Of a stretch of DNA of 64,000 nt, positions 51,940 to 62,053 are shown piece after piece. Within the stretch, counting starts at the first letter, position 1. Every line of letters starts with the position of its first letter. Under the pieces are notes generated by a model. That model saw nothing but the letters and a program-made list of their open reading frames with translations. It had not been told where the DNA came from and ran no database searches. The position numbers and the translations under genes were made by a program. The DNA comes from JAAURB01 sp049649525 (GTDB lineage: Bacteria; Cyanobacteriota; Cyanobacteriia; Cyanobacteriales; Microcoleaceae): contig JBARZE010000038.1 in assembly GCA_049649525.1 (NCBI GenBank), positions 1 to 64,000 on the forward strand, read 5' to 3'.

Positions 51940-54900
51940 TTAGCTTTGCTGATTTCTTTGACCAATTGCTGCATAAAAACCCTCTTCTACTTCCTGATTT
52001 ATTGCCTTTTGCTTAACAGCTTTAAATTTATTTTCTCCTAATTCTTGCAATATTTTTCCTAATTGTCTCATAGGATATCCAGCCCTATATAAATCCTTAT
52101 CTTGTAACCAGATAACTAAAGCTTTGTGATAATATTGCACAGCCTCTTCCAAGTTTCGTTGTAAATAGGCAACATTTCCCAGTTGGTGATAGTCAGTTGC
52201 TGCGTTACATAAATCTCCTGCATTTTCCCTTATTTTCAAAGCTTTGTGATAATATTGCACTGCTTCATCAAAGCTTCGTTGTTCAAAAGCAACCATTCCT
52301 AGGTTGTGATAGGCAACTGCAATGGTGTTATAAACAGAATTATCCTCAAGGGCAATGAGTTCATTCAGAATCTCTTGATACGCTTCTATACTGGTTTCCA
52401 ATTCACCTCTGCTTAAAGCTTCATTGGCATCATGTCCCTGAATATAAATCCATAAGCTAAATGCTTCTTTTCCCTGGGCTCTGGCTTCAGCCAGAGGTTC
52501 CCCAGTATGTTTAAGAATCCGTCGTTTTAAGGCATTGAATTCCGGTTTTCGGTTATTGCGGCTGTATATTTCTCCCAAGGCTTGTAGAATATCTTGAATC
52601 TGACTCCAGTCTTGCTGCTGTTCCGCCATACGCAGGTATTGTAGTAGATTTGGTTCTTCAACCCACAGAAAAAAGCTAGCCAATTTAGCATTATTAATGA
52701 ACTGTTGATTGTAATGATTTGCTAAACCTGCGTAAAACTTCAGCAACTTTTTTTCTAGGTTTGCCACCTCTTGACAGTTGGCAATGGCAATATCATTTAA
52801 CTGTTGTCGCAGATACCAGGGTAATGTCGGATGCAGTTGATAAATTCCTACCCTTAAATGCACTAAAATACTAGCAGCGGTGGCTTCGTTGAGAATTTGT
52901 CTCCATTCTTCTTTTGTTAAAATTTCCCCAAATACAGCTCGATAGGCTTGTCCAAGTTCAGGAATTTCTGAAAACCTGTAAAGCCAGCCTAAATTCACCC
53001 GTTGAGAAAATAGCCCTAAAAAGGGTAAATGTTTCTGGGTTTGGGGGGAGAGAGAATTAAAAGAAAAATCTAACGACACCAATAAAGATTGATCTCGTGT
53101 TTCTCCCTCGGCGAAGGTATCTAAGCCTTGCTGCAACGCCGTTATCAGTTGAGTAGGGGTATGATTTCGCAGGTGAGGCAATACGACTCGCAACGACAGC
53201 GGATGTCCCCCTAACAGCTTCAACAAGTCTAAATATTCCGGCGGGAGTTTGTCGCGGTTAACATCAACGGTTTGCAATATCTTGGCGGCAAATTCTTCTA
53301 CATCGGTTTTGGAAAGTCCCGTTAAGTTGAGGCTAGTGTAACCACAGTCTAACCAGGGTTCATCCTGACGACTGGTGATGAGTACCCAAGATAGCCCTTC
53401 TCTTATGGCTTTGAGGAAGCGTTTTAGCCTGTCTTGTTCTTCCGTAGAGACTAAAGGTTCATTTCCCGCAAACCCCGCAACGGGTTCAAAGTTATCCCAA
53501 ATTAGCAAACAGGGGTTTGTTTGTAGGTATTTTATCACCACCTGTTCTTGTTGTTCTAAGGGTAACTGAGAAAATCGATCTCCAGCTAACCTGCGCCCAA
53601 TTTGGTTAATGACGGTGTTGAGAGTTGCCCCTTGTTCAAAGGAGGTAAAAAAGATATTACCCCGTCCGTTTGTATCCTGCAACCAGTGGGCAAAGCCTAA
53701 TGTAAGTTCTGTTTTACCCACACCGCCAATACCCTGCAACAACACAATATTGTTTTGACGAAATGCCCGTTCTAGCCGTAAGATGTCGTAACCTCGCCCA
53801 ATAAAGCCATAAGTTCCGCTATTGGGAATATCCAGAGTATTTGTTGGACTGGTAGTGTCGGTATTGTTCTCAATTTCGTTGAGGATATCCAAAAAACTAT
53901 TACGATCCTGTTGTAGCGGTACATACGGCTGATAAGATTCTTGTTGATAGAGAATGGGAACTAACCAGTCTTGGAGTGGACGTTTTCCCCTGGGACTCTG
54001 ACGTAGGGGTTGATTGAGTACCGACAGTCGCGCCTTGGCAACGGCTTCTGATATTGTGGTTCCTGTGGTTAACTCGCCATAAAACCGCCTCATAAATTCT
54101 CGCGCGGCATCGACATAAACAGAATAAGCCATCGCTACCACCCCCATTGCCCCGGAAAATACCAACCGACTGGCAACGGAGGAAAACTGTTCTTCTCCTT
54201 CCTGGGCAGACTTACAAGCATTGAGAACAAACGCCGGAACCCGACAATCTTGTAAACTTTGGGCAATACGGTCTGCTGTCACGACTTCTGGCTTACCGTC
54301 AAGGTTTTCAAAAACTAATTCTCCCTGTCCACTCCCCCGTAGAGTAAATTGAGGATTATCCGCATCATCTGGGGTAAAAGTACCGTGTCCGTCGAAGTGA
54401 ACAATATGATAAAAGCCTTTTTTATGGGCGTTGAGTTCTCGTTCAAATTCCGCAAAACTAGGGGGACGTAATACTTTTAGATTAACGCGATCGCCAATCG
54501 GTTTCAAGGCTTCTACCATCGGACGGGCAATGGTTTGAAAGCCGATATCTCGTTCATAAGGACGGGCAATAATCAGTAATATATTTAATTTTTCATTGGG
54601 TAATTCGGGAAGTTCAGCCCGCACTTTAAAGTCACTTAAGCTTCGATAAATTCCGGCGAGTTTAGGCGCTAAAAATAGATCGTCGGGAGAATAGAGTAAT
54701 TCCCACGGTAAATTTAAAACGGTGGGGTTATCGGAAATAATTTCTAATTCACAGTTATCTAAACCTGCCCTAGTTGCTTCCTGAAAAAAGTCTCGCCCTC
54801 TTTCTGTGCTACGAAAGATTAGTTCAAATAGTTGTTTTCCCCAGGCTTTAAACTGGTATTCAATTTCTGTAGCTTGATCGGGAAAGATGCCATAAGGAAA

Positions 54901-55065
54901 GTCTAAATATTCTTCTAAATACCAACGAATATCAGTTAAAGCTTTTTTATCAAAAGGGTGTTCAAATGCAACCGGATCGGTAATTCGAGGGTTAGCTTGT
55001 CCTCGTTTCCAAGAGAGTCGGATCGTTTCATCTTGGTGAATAACACGCAACCAATGTTTCGTCAT
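51940..55065 (-). CDS. CHAT protease-STAND NTPase-TPR protein
   Basis: The 1041-residue protein has three parts. A CHAT caspase-like domain (about 130-365) has the His in FYHIVHFDGHGTF (about 227) and the Cys in VLNACKSAQ (Cys284), so the catalytic dyad looks intact. A STAND/NB-ARC NTPase (about 420-700) has Walker A LLQGIGGVGKTEL (about 441-453), Walker B LLIWDNFEP and LGGHPLSLRVVLPHL. A helical region leads to TPRs (about 905-1010; YHNLGMVAFEQRSFDEAV, YHQLGNVAYLQRNLEEAV). The first 120 residues are unclassified. Such proteins are thought to sense a ligand through the repeats, oligomerise with ATP and activate the protease. The linked small membrane gene may be its target or effector. Confidence 0.9.
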   Translation of the reverse strand: MTKHWLRVIHQDETIRLSWKRGQANPRITDPVAFEHPFDKKALTDIRWYLEEYLDFPYGIFPDQATEIEYQFKAWGKQLFELIFRSTERGRDFFQEATRAGLDNCELEIISDNPTVLNLPWELLYSPDDLFLAPKLAGIYRSLSDFKVRAELPELPNEKLNILLIIARPYERDIGFQTIARPMVEALKPIGDRVNLKVLRPPSFAEFERELNAHKKGFYHIVHFDGHGTFTPDDADNPQFTLRGSGQGELVFENLDGKPEVVTADRIAQSLQDCRVPAFVLNACKSAQEGEEQFSSVASRLVFSGAMGVVAMAYSVYVDAAREFMRRFYGELTTGTTISEAVAKARLSVLNQPLRQSPRGKRPLQDWLVPILYQQESYQPYVPLQQDRNSFLDILNEIENNTDTTSPTNTLDIPNSGTYGFIGRGYDILRLERAFRQNNIVLLQGIGGVGKTELTLGFAHWLQDTNGRGNIFFTSFEQGATLNTVINQIGRRLAGDRFSQLPLEQQEQVVIKYLQTNPCLLIWDNFEPVAGFAGNEPLVSTEEQDRLKRFLKAIREGLSWVLITSRQDEPWLDCGYTSLNLTGLSKTDVEEFAAKILQTVDVNRDKLPPEYLDLLKLLGGHPLSLRVVLPHLRNHTPTQLITALQQGLDTFAEGETRDQSLLVSLDFSFNSLSPQTQKHLPFLGLFSQRVNLGWLYRFSEIPELGQAYRAVFGEILTKEEWRQILNEATAASILVHLRVGIYQLHPTLPWYLRQQLNDIAIANCQEVANLEKKLLKFYAGLANHYNQQFINNAKLASFFLWVEEPNLLQYLRMAEQQQDWSQIQDILQALGEIYSRNNRKPEFNALKRRILKHTGEPLAEARAQGKEAFSLWIYIQGHDANEALSRGELETSIEAYQEILNELIALEDNSVYNTIAVAYHNLGMVAFEQRSFDEAVQYYHKALKIRENAGDLCNAATDYHQLGNVAYLQRNLEEAVQYYHKALVIWLQDKDLYRAGYPMRQLGKILQELGENKFKAVKQKAINQEVEEGFYAAIGQRNQQS

Positions 55066-55257
55066 CTACCTTTTCTAATTAGATATTTTTTTATTAATTA
55101 TAACATCGTCAATATTGACATTCTGTAGAGGATAGAAAACCGTTATCAAAATTACTCAATTCTTAGTCAAATTCCAATGTATTCATTCAACCATAAACTC
55201 ATTTAAATCATCAAAATAGGGTTTTATATTTTAGCCATACAAACTCATATTATAAGT

Positions 55258-56352
55258 CTACATAGGTAGTATTATTTTAATATTTGTTCCTTGCTTTGGA
55301 ATACTATTAATCTGAAAGTCTCCTCCTTGTAACTTAATCAGACGTTGAACAATCACTAATCCCAAACCTAATCCTTGTTGTTCATATCGGCTGCGGTCAA
55401 ATTTTTGATAAATCTCTAAATTAGCAATTTTTTCTGCTGTCATTCCTTGACCCTGATCTGCAATTTCTAGATAATAACTTTGTTCTGCTTTATCAGTTTT
55501 AATCTCAATCGGTGTTCCGGCTTCAGAAAATTTCAAGGCATTGTCTAATAATTCTTCTAAGATTTTCCTAAATATTTTTTCAGATAGATTTAAAGTATAA
55601 TTATTACAATTATTAAAAATAATATCTGCTGTTCGTTCTGGATAAACTTCTAATAGTTTCTTGATAATGTCTTGAATAATAATATTTTGATCCCTTATAC
55701 TCCCTTCAATAAAAGATTTAACTCTTTCTGGATAATGATCCAAAAGTTCTAAATCAGCATACAATAAGAAGTTACTCACTAACTTATACAATCGTTTTGC
55801 AGAAGTATTAATATCAACTAAGCTTTCTTGAACTTCGTCCACTTCCATCTCTTGAAAATCTTCAATTAAAAGTTGTGATAATCCCATGATTCCATTCAGT
55901 GGTGTTCTTAGTTGATGAGGAAGAGATAAAGTAATATTTCCCCGCAATTCTTCTAACTTTTCCTGGATTTTCTGTTCAGCAATTGCTTGTTTCTTCATCC
56001 GACTTGAAATAGTATTTAATAACTCATCTCGTCTAAATGGCTTGGTTAGATAATCATCTGCACCCAAATTCATCCCTTGTCGTAAGTCATCCCGAGTCAC
56101 TTTAGCCGTTAGGAATATAAAAGGAATTGTAGCTGTTTTACTATTATTTCTTAAGTTTTCTAAGACTTCATATCCATCCATTTTAGGCATCATTACATCA
56201 CAAATAATTAAATCGGGTAGTATTTCTGACGCTATTTGTAAGCCAATTGCTCCATTTTCTGCTCCATGAACTGCATATCCTTCTTCATATAAAATATCAA
56301 GAATAATTTCACGAACATCTAGTTCATCTTCAATCACTAAGATAGTAGTCAT
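55258..56352 (-). CDS. Response regulator-histidine kinase hybrid (REC-HisKA-HATPase)
   Basis: The 364-residue protein starts with a receiver domain (about 1-120; VIEDELDVREI, phospho-acceptor Asp in LIICDVMMPKMDG, TKPFRRDELL). A dimerisation segment carries a candidate His in SLPHQLRTPLNGIM (about 145), and a HATPase domain with ELLDNALKFSEAG and GLGLGLVIV follows. There are no membrane helices. The HisKA signature is atypical (LPHQLRTP rather than xSHELRTP) but keeps the His. It overlaps the upstream kinase gene by 23 bp, so the two are coupled and probably form a relay. The CHAT gene follows 192 bp downstream on the same strand. Confidence 0.88.
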   Translation of the reverse strand: MTTILVIEDELDVREIILDILYEEGYAVHGAENGAIGLQIASEILPDLIICDVMMPKMDGYEVLENLRNNSKTATIPFIFLTAKVTRDDLRQGMNLGADDYLTKPFRRDELLNTISSRMKKQAIAEQKIQEKLEELRGNITLSLPHQLRTPLNGIMGLSQLLIEDFQEMEVDEVQESLVDINTSAKRLYKLVSNFLLYADLELLDHYPERVKSFIEGSIRDQNIIIQDIIKKLLEVYPERTADIIFNNCNNYTLNLSEKIFRKILEELLDNALKFSEAGTPIEIKTDKAEQSYYLEIADQGQGMTAEKIANLEIYQKFDRSRYEQQGLGLGLVIVQRLIKLQGGDFQINSIPKQGTNIKIILPM

Positions 56353-57829
56353 TTAATATTAATCCTGAATAAGTTAACGGTAAAGTCACTATAAATATTG
56401 TACCTTTTCCAATATTACTCCGTACAGTAATTTTCCCGTGATGAGCTTCAACAGCCCGTTTAACAATGGCTAAGCCGAGGCCCGTACCTGGAATTGTACC
56501 TACATTCTGAGCGCGATGAAAAGATTCAAATAGATGCTTAATCTCCTTTTTTGCAATACCAATTCCTTCATCAGACAGGGTAAATATAGCTTTATGATTA
56601 TGATATTTAAGTCTAAAAATAATTCTACCACCATCAGGAGAATACTTAATTGCATTAGATAGTAAATTAATAAAAATGTGCCTTAATAGTTTTTCATCCA
56701 TATTAGGAACAACTGATGGATTGAGCTGATTTTCAGTAATAAATTTAAATCGATGTTTTCCATTGCTATATAACTTCATCTCCTCTATTAAAGCTCGACA
56801 TAATTTTTCTAAATCGATATGTTTAGGTTTAAAAGATAAAAGATTAGCTTCAGCTTTTCCAAGAAGTAAAATATCATCTAATAAATCTGTTAACTGTTGA
56901 ATTGTACTTTGAATTCGACGAAAATAAATTGCTTTTTTTTCTTTACTCCATTTATGACTGTAATGTTCTAAAGCTTCTGTCGAACCTAATATTGTGGTTA
57001 AGGGAGTCCGAAATTCATGGGAAATCATCGAGACTAAACGAGATTTAAGCTGATTTAATTCTTTTTCTTTTTCTAAGGCTTTACGAGCGTCTTGTTCAGC
57101 CGTTTCTAACTCCTGGTAAGCAATTTCTAGCCTTTTACGAGAACGAAATTCAGTTCGTTGTAATCGTTCGTATAAGTACACTGATAAGTCACAAACTAAA
57201 CAAACCCACAATAAGGTTGAAAACCAACCTATAGGTTCTTTTGTGTCAGGAATAATGTTAAAGCCGTATAATTTATTGACAATAAAATAATATCCAAGTA
57301 TGATAAATTGAGATAACAAATGTAAAGGCCAACAGACGGGTAAAAGAATCGCTTGACTAAAGAAAGTTGAAACCCAAGTTAACCGTTCTGGTTGGATAAA
57401 TTCTGCAAACTTTGGATTAAAAACAGCCATCACTGTTTCAATCACTTGTTCATTCATTTCTAAAGACCATGAAAATCCTAGGAAAATGAGTGCTAAGCGA
57501 CGACGACCAAAAGAAGTGTGGAGAAAACAAAGGCAAATCAGCAGACTAAAGAGTGTTAAAATATCAAGTAACACATATCGACTCAGAAAGTCTTTTCCTT
57601 GATCTAATAATTGTAGTGAATTTAAAATTATTCTAATTAAATAACCGCCAGCAACTAATCCAAACGTTAGCTTTAATCTGGCCTCAAGAAAACGAGTTCG
57701 CCAAACTTCATAAGGCAAACCAGTAAAACTTTCATTACTATCCGGAAAGGCATTAGCTTTTTTCAGATAGCCGAGTATCCAACGAACAAGAGAAAGTTGT
57801 TGTAAAGTTTGTAGCCATTCAGGATTCAT
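56330..57829 (-). CDS. Membrane sensor histidine kinase
   Basis: The 499-residue kinase has several membrane helices in its first 220 residues (for example LTFGLVAGGYLIRIILNSL, YVLLDILTLFSLLICLCF), so the sensor may be a multi-pass membrane domain. A coiled coil precedes HisKA with the His in MISHEFRTPLTTILGS, and HATPase_c has NLLSNAIKYSPDGG, DEGIGIAKKE and GTGLGLAIVK. All kinase boxes are intact. It overlaps the REC-HisKA-HATPase gene downstream by 23 bp. No known sensory domain family was recognised in the membrane region. Its phosphate acceptor is most likely the adjacent receiver. Confidence 0.9.
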   Translation of the reverse strand: MNPEWLQTLQQLSLVRWILGYLKKANAFPDSNESFTGLPYEVWRTRFLEARLKLTFGLVAGGYLIRIILNSLQLLDQGKDFLSRYVLLDILTLFSLLICLCFLHTSFGRRRLALIFLGFSWSLEMNEQVIETVMAVFNPKFAEFIQPERLTWVSTFFSQAILLPVCWPLHLLSQFIILGYYFIVNKLYGFNIIPDTKEPIGWFSTLLWVCLVCDLSVYLYERLQRTEFRSRKRLEIAYQELETAEQDARKALEKEKELNQLKSRLVSMISHEFRTPLTTILGSTEALEHYSHKWSKEKKAIYFRRIQSTIQQLTDLLDDILLLGKAEANLLSFKPKHIDLEKLCRALIEEMKLYSNGKHRFKFITENQLNPSVVPNMDEKLLRHIFINLLSNAIKYSPDGGRIIFRLKYHNHKAIFTLSDEGIGIAKKEIKHLFESFHRAQNVGTIPGTGLGLAIVKRAVEAHHGKITVRSNIGKGTIFIVTLPLTYSGLILNDYYLSD

Positions 57830-58017
57830 TGGCTAGCCAAAGAGCGTTAATCCTAATTATCTCAGATTTTGTACTGCGTTACATCATAATTATAACCATA
57901 AATGCTTGAATAATTGGGGTGGGCAAGCACTATTTATGGTGAAGAATTACATCAAAATTAAGTCTCTAAAATACTTGAGTACAATCTGTCCTAGAATTGT
58001 TGTTAACGAGCATTGAG

Positions 58018-58500
58018 TCATTCTGTTTCTTGTAAAAGCACACCAAAAACAAAATTATTTTCTTCACATCCCCCTCTGAGGGGAAAATAGTCTGTATCCA
58101 AAACACCTATCGGATGCAGCCATTGTTGGTCTGTGGGGGTTAGCACTTCAGCTTTCTGATACCACATGCCATCAAGTTGTAAAAGTTGTTTTCCCTCGGG
58201 AAGAGGCTGACTTTCAATTTTAAGAAAGCTTTGTGCTATAAATTGATGAGTTTGTCCGGGTATTTGTTGAATATAAATTACCTCATTATCCAATAGCATA
58301 TGAGATTCTTCATTCGTTGCTTTAACAGTCACTGTTTCTCCTGATTGTAAACGCTTCATGATTTCTTGACATTCTTCTAGAGCACAGCGAGCAACAGGAA
58401 CTTGATTAACAGTAATTAAAGTTTGAGCCGAGCCGCAAGCCATAATTAATGGGGCTGACAGCAGTGTAAGAAAGGCTTTGATCGATAATCGCTTATTCAT
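58018..58500 (-). CDS. Putative lipoprotein of unknown function
   Basis: The 160-residue product has a short lipoprotein-type signal: basic MNKRLSIK, a hydrophobic run and the lipobox-like LIMAC with Cys22. The mature part is a small beta-rich domain with a Cys pair (CALEEC) early and a Cys near the end (RGGCEEN). No named domain was recognised. It lies 188 bp upstream of the membrane kinase on the same strand, so it could be a periplasmic input for that kinase, which is position-based inference. A twin-domain or enzymatic role is not supported. Confidence 0.6.
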   Translation of the reverse strand: MNKRLSIKAFLTLLSAPLIMACGSAQTLITVNQVPVARCALEECQEIMKRLQSGETVTVKATNEESHMLLDNEVIYIQQIPGQTHQFIAQSFLKIESQPLPEGKQLLQLDGMWYQKAEVLTPTDQQWLHPIGVLDTDYFPLRGGCEENNFVFGVLLQETE

Positions 58501-59230
58501 AAGTCGGGTTTGAATCTGAGGGTTAAATGTAGTTAATCAGTCACAGATGTTTTTAATGAAACTCAAACAGAATATTACTTTTCTTCTTCTAAAATACCTA
58601 TTTCTTTTATATTTGTCATCAAGATTTTGTAAAAAAACCGGATTCTACTGATAGATAAAAAAGCTTAATATTATTAACAGGTAATTGTGCGGATTTTTTA
58701 ATTTTTATCAAACTAAAAGATGCGTAGAGTCACGGATAAAGTGTGTTTTAAACCGGATACAGTCTCCCGATCCGCTCTAAAATTCCATCAGAACAAGTCT
58801 GATTACAATTTTTCAGTAGTCAAGTGAAAACATTACTGTCTCATTCTCTCAGTTAATTCTCAGCACAACCTCACTGATACTTCAGCGCTTTTAGCTTTAA
58901 TGCAGTTAGACAGTCACTAAAATCGTAAGAAAGCTTAGTTTATTCCTAAATTCAACTAGAGATCATTCAATTTTTGATGAATTATCTGAGCTTAGTGGAA
59001 TCTTGTAAAATAGAAAAAGAAGAGATTGAGATTCTATGATGATTTCTAATTAATTATTTTTTTAGTGGATTTAAAATCAGCGAGCTTATAAAATTAGATG
59101 AAGACAAAAGCATTTAACCAAACTAAATATTTAAATTTTTGAGAGTCTCTCTATGTACTTTTATATTGATTTTACAGTATTAACTCTTATACTAAAATTT
59201 TCTGAACTAAATTAATCTAAAACTTATACA
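58501..59230. other. Long AT-rich intergenic region between divergent lipoprotein and kinase genes
   Basis: This 730-bp region separates the leftward lipoprotein/kinase genes from the rightward HAMP kinase gene. It is very AT-rich, with no supported gene, tRNA or repeat array. It must hold divergent promoters, but none could be placed confidently. Confidence 0.4.
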
Positions 59231-60676
59231 ATGCTAATAAATAAATGGTTACTTCAGCCCAAAAAATTAAAATTACCCTTAATTACTCCTAAGTCATTAC
59301 AATGGCAGTTAACTTTAGGGATTACATTTTTTTCAATATTAGCTTTAGGGAGTATTACACTCTGGACAAGCTGGAAAATGCAACAATTGCTGATAAATAG
59401 TCATAAACATGAGATTGAAAGATTAGCAGATCAATTTTCTCATGAAGTGACTTTATACAGTGAAATGATGCCTGTTTCTGCTGCAATTGAACGAGTCATT
59501 GACAAAATATCAGATCAAAATCATTGGATTTGGTTAAGAAATAATCAAGGTCAGGTTTTAGCAGAATCAGATATTTTTAAACAAATTACTGAACCAGAAA
59601 CTCGTACCCAGCTATTAAACTATACGAATATGCCTTTGAAGCCTGAAGTTTCTTTCCTGAATGAACGCTATTGGGTACTCTGTTCAGGAGAGTTTAATTT
59701 AAAGGGAGAAAGTCTAGGAAAGTTATACTTAGTTAATGATATTACAGCAGAATATCGCATCTTTTTATCAATTGTTTATAGCTTAATCCCAGCTACAATT
59801 TTAGCAACGATTATTTTAGTCGCAATTATTGCTTGGTATGTGCGGCGATCGCTTAAGCCTTTACAACAAATTGATCGACTCGCTGCCACAATTTCAGCAG
59901 ATGATTTATCTGATTATCGATTACATTTAGAACAAGCGCCAGATGAGGTTTCAATGCTTGCTAATACTTGTAATAGAATGTTGGATCGCTTATCAGAATC
60001 ATGGGAACAACAACGGCAATTTGTTGGTAATGTTTCCCATGAATTACGAACTCCTTTAACGATTGTTCATGGCTATATTCAAAGTACATTACGGCGAGGT
60101 GATAACTTAACTCCTCCTCAAAGAGAAGGATTAGAAGTAGCAGCAAGTGAAGCGGAACGGACCATTAGACTATTACAAGATTTATTAGAATTAGCCCGTG
60201 CCGATCATGGGAATATACATTTTCAGATGGAATCATTTCCCATTCATGAATTAGTGTTAGAAGTCGTAGAAGCAGCGCAACAAGTCAGTCAAAACCGGAT
60301 TCACTTAGAACAATTTGAGTCACCCATTTGTGTACGAGCCGATAGAAATCGATTAAAACAAGTGTTGTTCAATTTGATTGATAATGCCCTGAAATATTCT
60401 GAAGCAGATAAATCTATTATTCTGACAATTCAGCTTCGTAGAACAGTCGTTCATATTAATATACGTGACTTTGGTCAAGGCATTCCCTTACAACATCAAG
60501 CCCGAATTTTTGAACGGTTTTATCGGGTAGATGAAGCTAGAAATAGAGCGGGAGGAACGGGGTTAGGCTTATCAATTGTTAAAATGTTAATTAAAGGCAT
60601 GGGGGGACGAGTAACAGTTCGTTCAAAGATTGGAGAAGGCAGCATTTTTACTGTTATTTTGCCTCATTGTTCTTGA
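59231..60676 (+). CDS. HAMP-domain sensor histidine kinase
   Basis: The 481-residue kinase has two membrane helices (about 29-50 and 178-203) flanking a periplasmic sensor loop. A HAMP domain follows (about 205-258; RRSLKPLQQIDRLAATISAD), then HisKA with the His in NVSHELRTPLTIVHGY (about 275) and HATPase_c with LFNLIDNALKYSEADK, DFGQGIPLQH and GTGLGLSIVKML. It resembles classic two-component sensors that respond to envelope or light/redox stress. No response regulator lies next to it, so it is an orphan. The start is supported by the membrane helix following soon after. Confidence 0.92.
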   Translation: MLINKWLLQPKKLKLPLITPKSLQWQLTLGITFFSILALGSITLWTSWKMQQLLINSHKHEIERLADQFSHEVTLYSEMMPVSAAIERVIDKISDQNHWIWLRNNQGQVLAESDIFKQITEPETRTQLLNYTNMPLKPEVSFLNERYWVLCSGEFNLKGESLGKLYLVNDITAEYRIFLSIVYSLIPATILATIILVAIIAWYVRRSLKPLQQIDRLAATISADDLSDYRLHLEQAPDEVSMLANTCNRMLDRLSESWEQQRQFVGNVSHELRTPLTIVHGYIQSTLRRGDNLTPPQREGLEVAASEAERTIRLLQDLLELARADHGNIHFQMESFPIHELVLEVVEAAQQVSQNRIHLEQFESPICVRADRNRLKQVLFNLIDNALKYSEADKSIILTIQLRRTVVHINIRDFGQGIPLQHQARIFERFYRVDEARNRAGGTGLGLSIVKMLIKGMGGRVTVRSKIGEGSIFTVILPHCS

Positions 60677-60810
60677 GAATTAATGGGTATTGACACTCTT
60701 TCGACAGAATAACTAACTATAAAAAATTATCAATTTTTGAAATTGAAAAATACCACTAACTTTAAACCGGGCTATAGATTATAATAAAACTCTAATTACC
60801 AACCCAACAA

Positions 60811-61527
60811 TTAACGAAATTTGTAGCGATAACGGGGAGAAGTCTTTTCAAAATCATCAATCCAAGCTGTCTGTTGTTCCCCTTTTTGATTGGCTTGCCA
60901 AACCCTGCCTGTTGTTACATCCAAACAGGTTAACCAACCCTCTCCATAGACCCAAGTATCAATACAAATCGCATGACCAATATTAATCGGTTGACCGCTT
61001 TTCTGACTGGTATGACCACAAACCATGGTTTTACCTGAACAATGGGGCGCGGGATTTCTAAACTTTTGCCAGAATAACATACGTTCTGGTTGCTGATTGA
61101 GTGGTAAATTGGGGTAAGCATTGGCATGAACAAAAAAGTGAGATGTCGTTTCCCACCAGTCTTGACAGATATTCTCTAGAAAATTCCAATGTTGTGCCGG
61201 GACATTGTCTAGACGGCGATGCTGCCTGGGTTTTGTATAAGAAGCTAGGGTATTTTCTCCCCCACAGACTAACCAATGATAGAGTTCATTTCTGTCTCCA
61301 TAACGGGCGCGTAGCATCATCTGTTCATGATTTCCTCGCAATGCTACGAGTTGTCCGCCATTGTGCAATTCAATTAATCGATCAATCACTCCTTTAGAAT
61401 TCGGCCCCCGGTCTACATAATCTCCCAGCGTAATAATCCGATCTTGAGGCTGCGGATTAACTATTGCCATCAGCGTATCCAATGCCGTTAAACAACCGTG
61501 TATATCACCAATGGCAAGTATTCTCAT
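60811..61527 (-). CDS. Calcineurin-like metallophosphatase (PPP-family serine/threonine phosphatase type)
   Basis: Read from ATG at 61527 (MRILAIGDIHGC) the product has 238 residues. This start puts the first metal motif directly at the N-terminus; an in-frame start at 61551 would overlap the L,D-transpeptidase gene. The PPP motifs GDIHG, GDYVDRG and GNHE appear in order, followed by VCGHTSQ near the C-terminus with the metal-binding His. Bacterial members dephosphorylate proteins or bis-nucleoside tetraphosphates. The gene begins 16 bp after the L,D-transpeptidase stop on the same strand, so they are co-transcribed, but a shared function is not obvious. Confidence 0.88.
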   Translation of the reverse strand: MRILAIGDIHGCLTALDTLMAIVNPQPQDRIITLGDYVDRGPNSKGVIDRLIELHNGGQLVALRGNHEQMMLRARYGDRNELYHWLVCGGENTLASYTKPRQHRRLDNVPAQHWNFLENICQDWWETTSHFFVHANAYPNLPLNQQPERMLFWQKFRNPAPHCSGKTMVCGHTSQKSGQPINIGHAICIDTWVYGEGWLTCLDVTTGRVWQANQKGEQQTAWIDDFEKTSPRYRYKFR

Positions 61528-61543
61528 TGCTTTTGCTGGGGTG

Positions 61544-62053
61544 CTAATCATGTACAACAACGGGTGTACCCACAGAAGCCCATTCAAACAACCACTTAGC
61601 ATGGTTTACTGCTACATTGGTACAGCCGTGACTTACAGGTGTCCCAAATCTATTATGCCAGTAAGCCCCATGAATTGCCATCCCACCATCATAGTACATG
61701 GTATAAGGAACATCCGGCACATCATAATCATATCCTCTCATGCGGGCAACTTCATGCTTAGTTTGCACGGCAAATGTCCCTAGACGAGTGGGAGTAGAAG
61801 CTTTTCCGGTTGAGACAACTACAGCATAAACCACTTTGTTGCCTTCCCAAGCAATTAACCGCTGTCGAGATAAATCAATCTCTATCCAACGTTCAGCCGA
61901 CTGCTGTAAGTCTAACATTCTGTAGGCCACCTGATTACGAAATTCACTGGCTGATATCGGTGTTGCGGTTTGCAGTCCAATTGTTAAACTTACCCCAAGA
62001 CTAACCATCAAAGCAGTAAGATGATGTAATCTGCGCGGGTCAATCCGTTTCAT
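61544..62053 (-). CDS. L,D-transpeptidase (YkuD family)
   Basis: The 169-residue exported protein has an N-terminal hydrophobic signal segment (about 10-30; LTALMVSLGVSLTIGLQTAT). A YkuD domain (about 58-168) follows, with the catalytic SHGCTNV motif (Cys of HGCTN) preceded by MYYDGGMAIHGAYW containing the conserved His. It links peptidoglycan stems through meso-diaminopimelate or attaches proteins in the periplasm. The length is small, with no LysM or other accessory domain. It lies 16 bp upstream of the phosphatase gene on the same strand. Confidence 0.92.
   Translation of the reverse strand: MKRIDPRRLHHLTALMVSLGVSLTIGLQTATPISASEFRNQVAYRMLDLQQSAERWIEIDLSRQRLIAWEGNKVVYAVVVSTGKASTPTRLGTFAVQTKHEVARMRGYDYDVPDVPYTMYYDGGMAIHGAYWHNRFGTPVSHGCTNVAVNHAKWLFEWASVGTPVVVHD

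Noticed and set aside
61528..61602. A longer phosphatase start at 61602
   Set aside because: It would overlap the L,D-transpeptidase gene by about 59 bp, while the metal motif GDIHG begins right after the Met at 61527.
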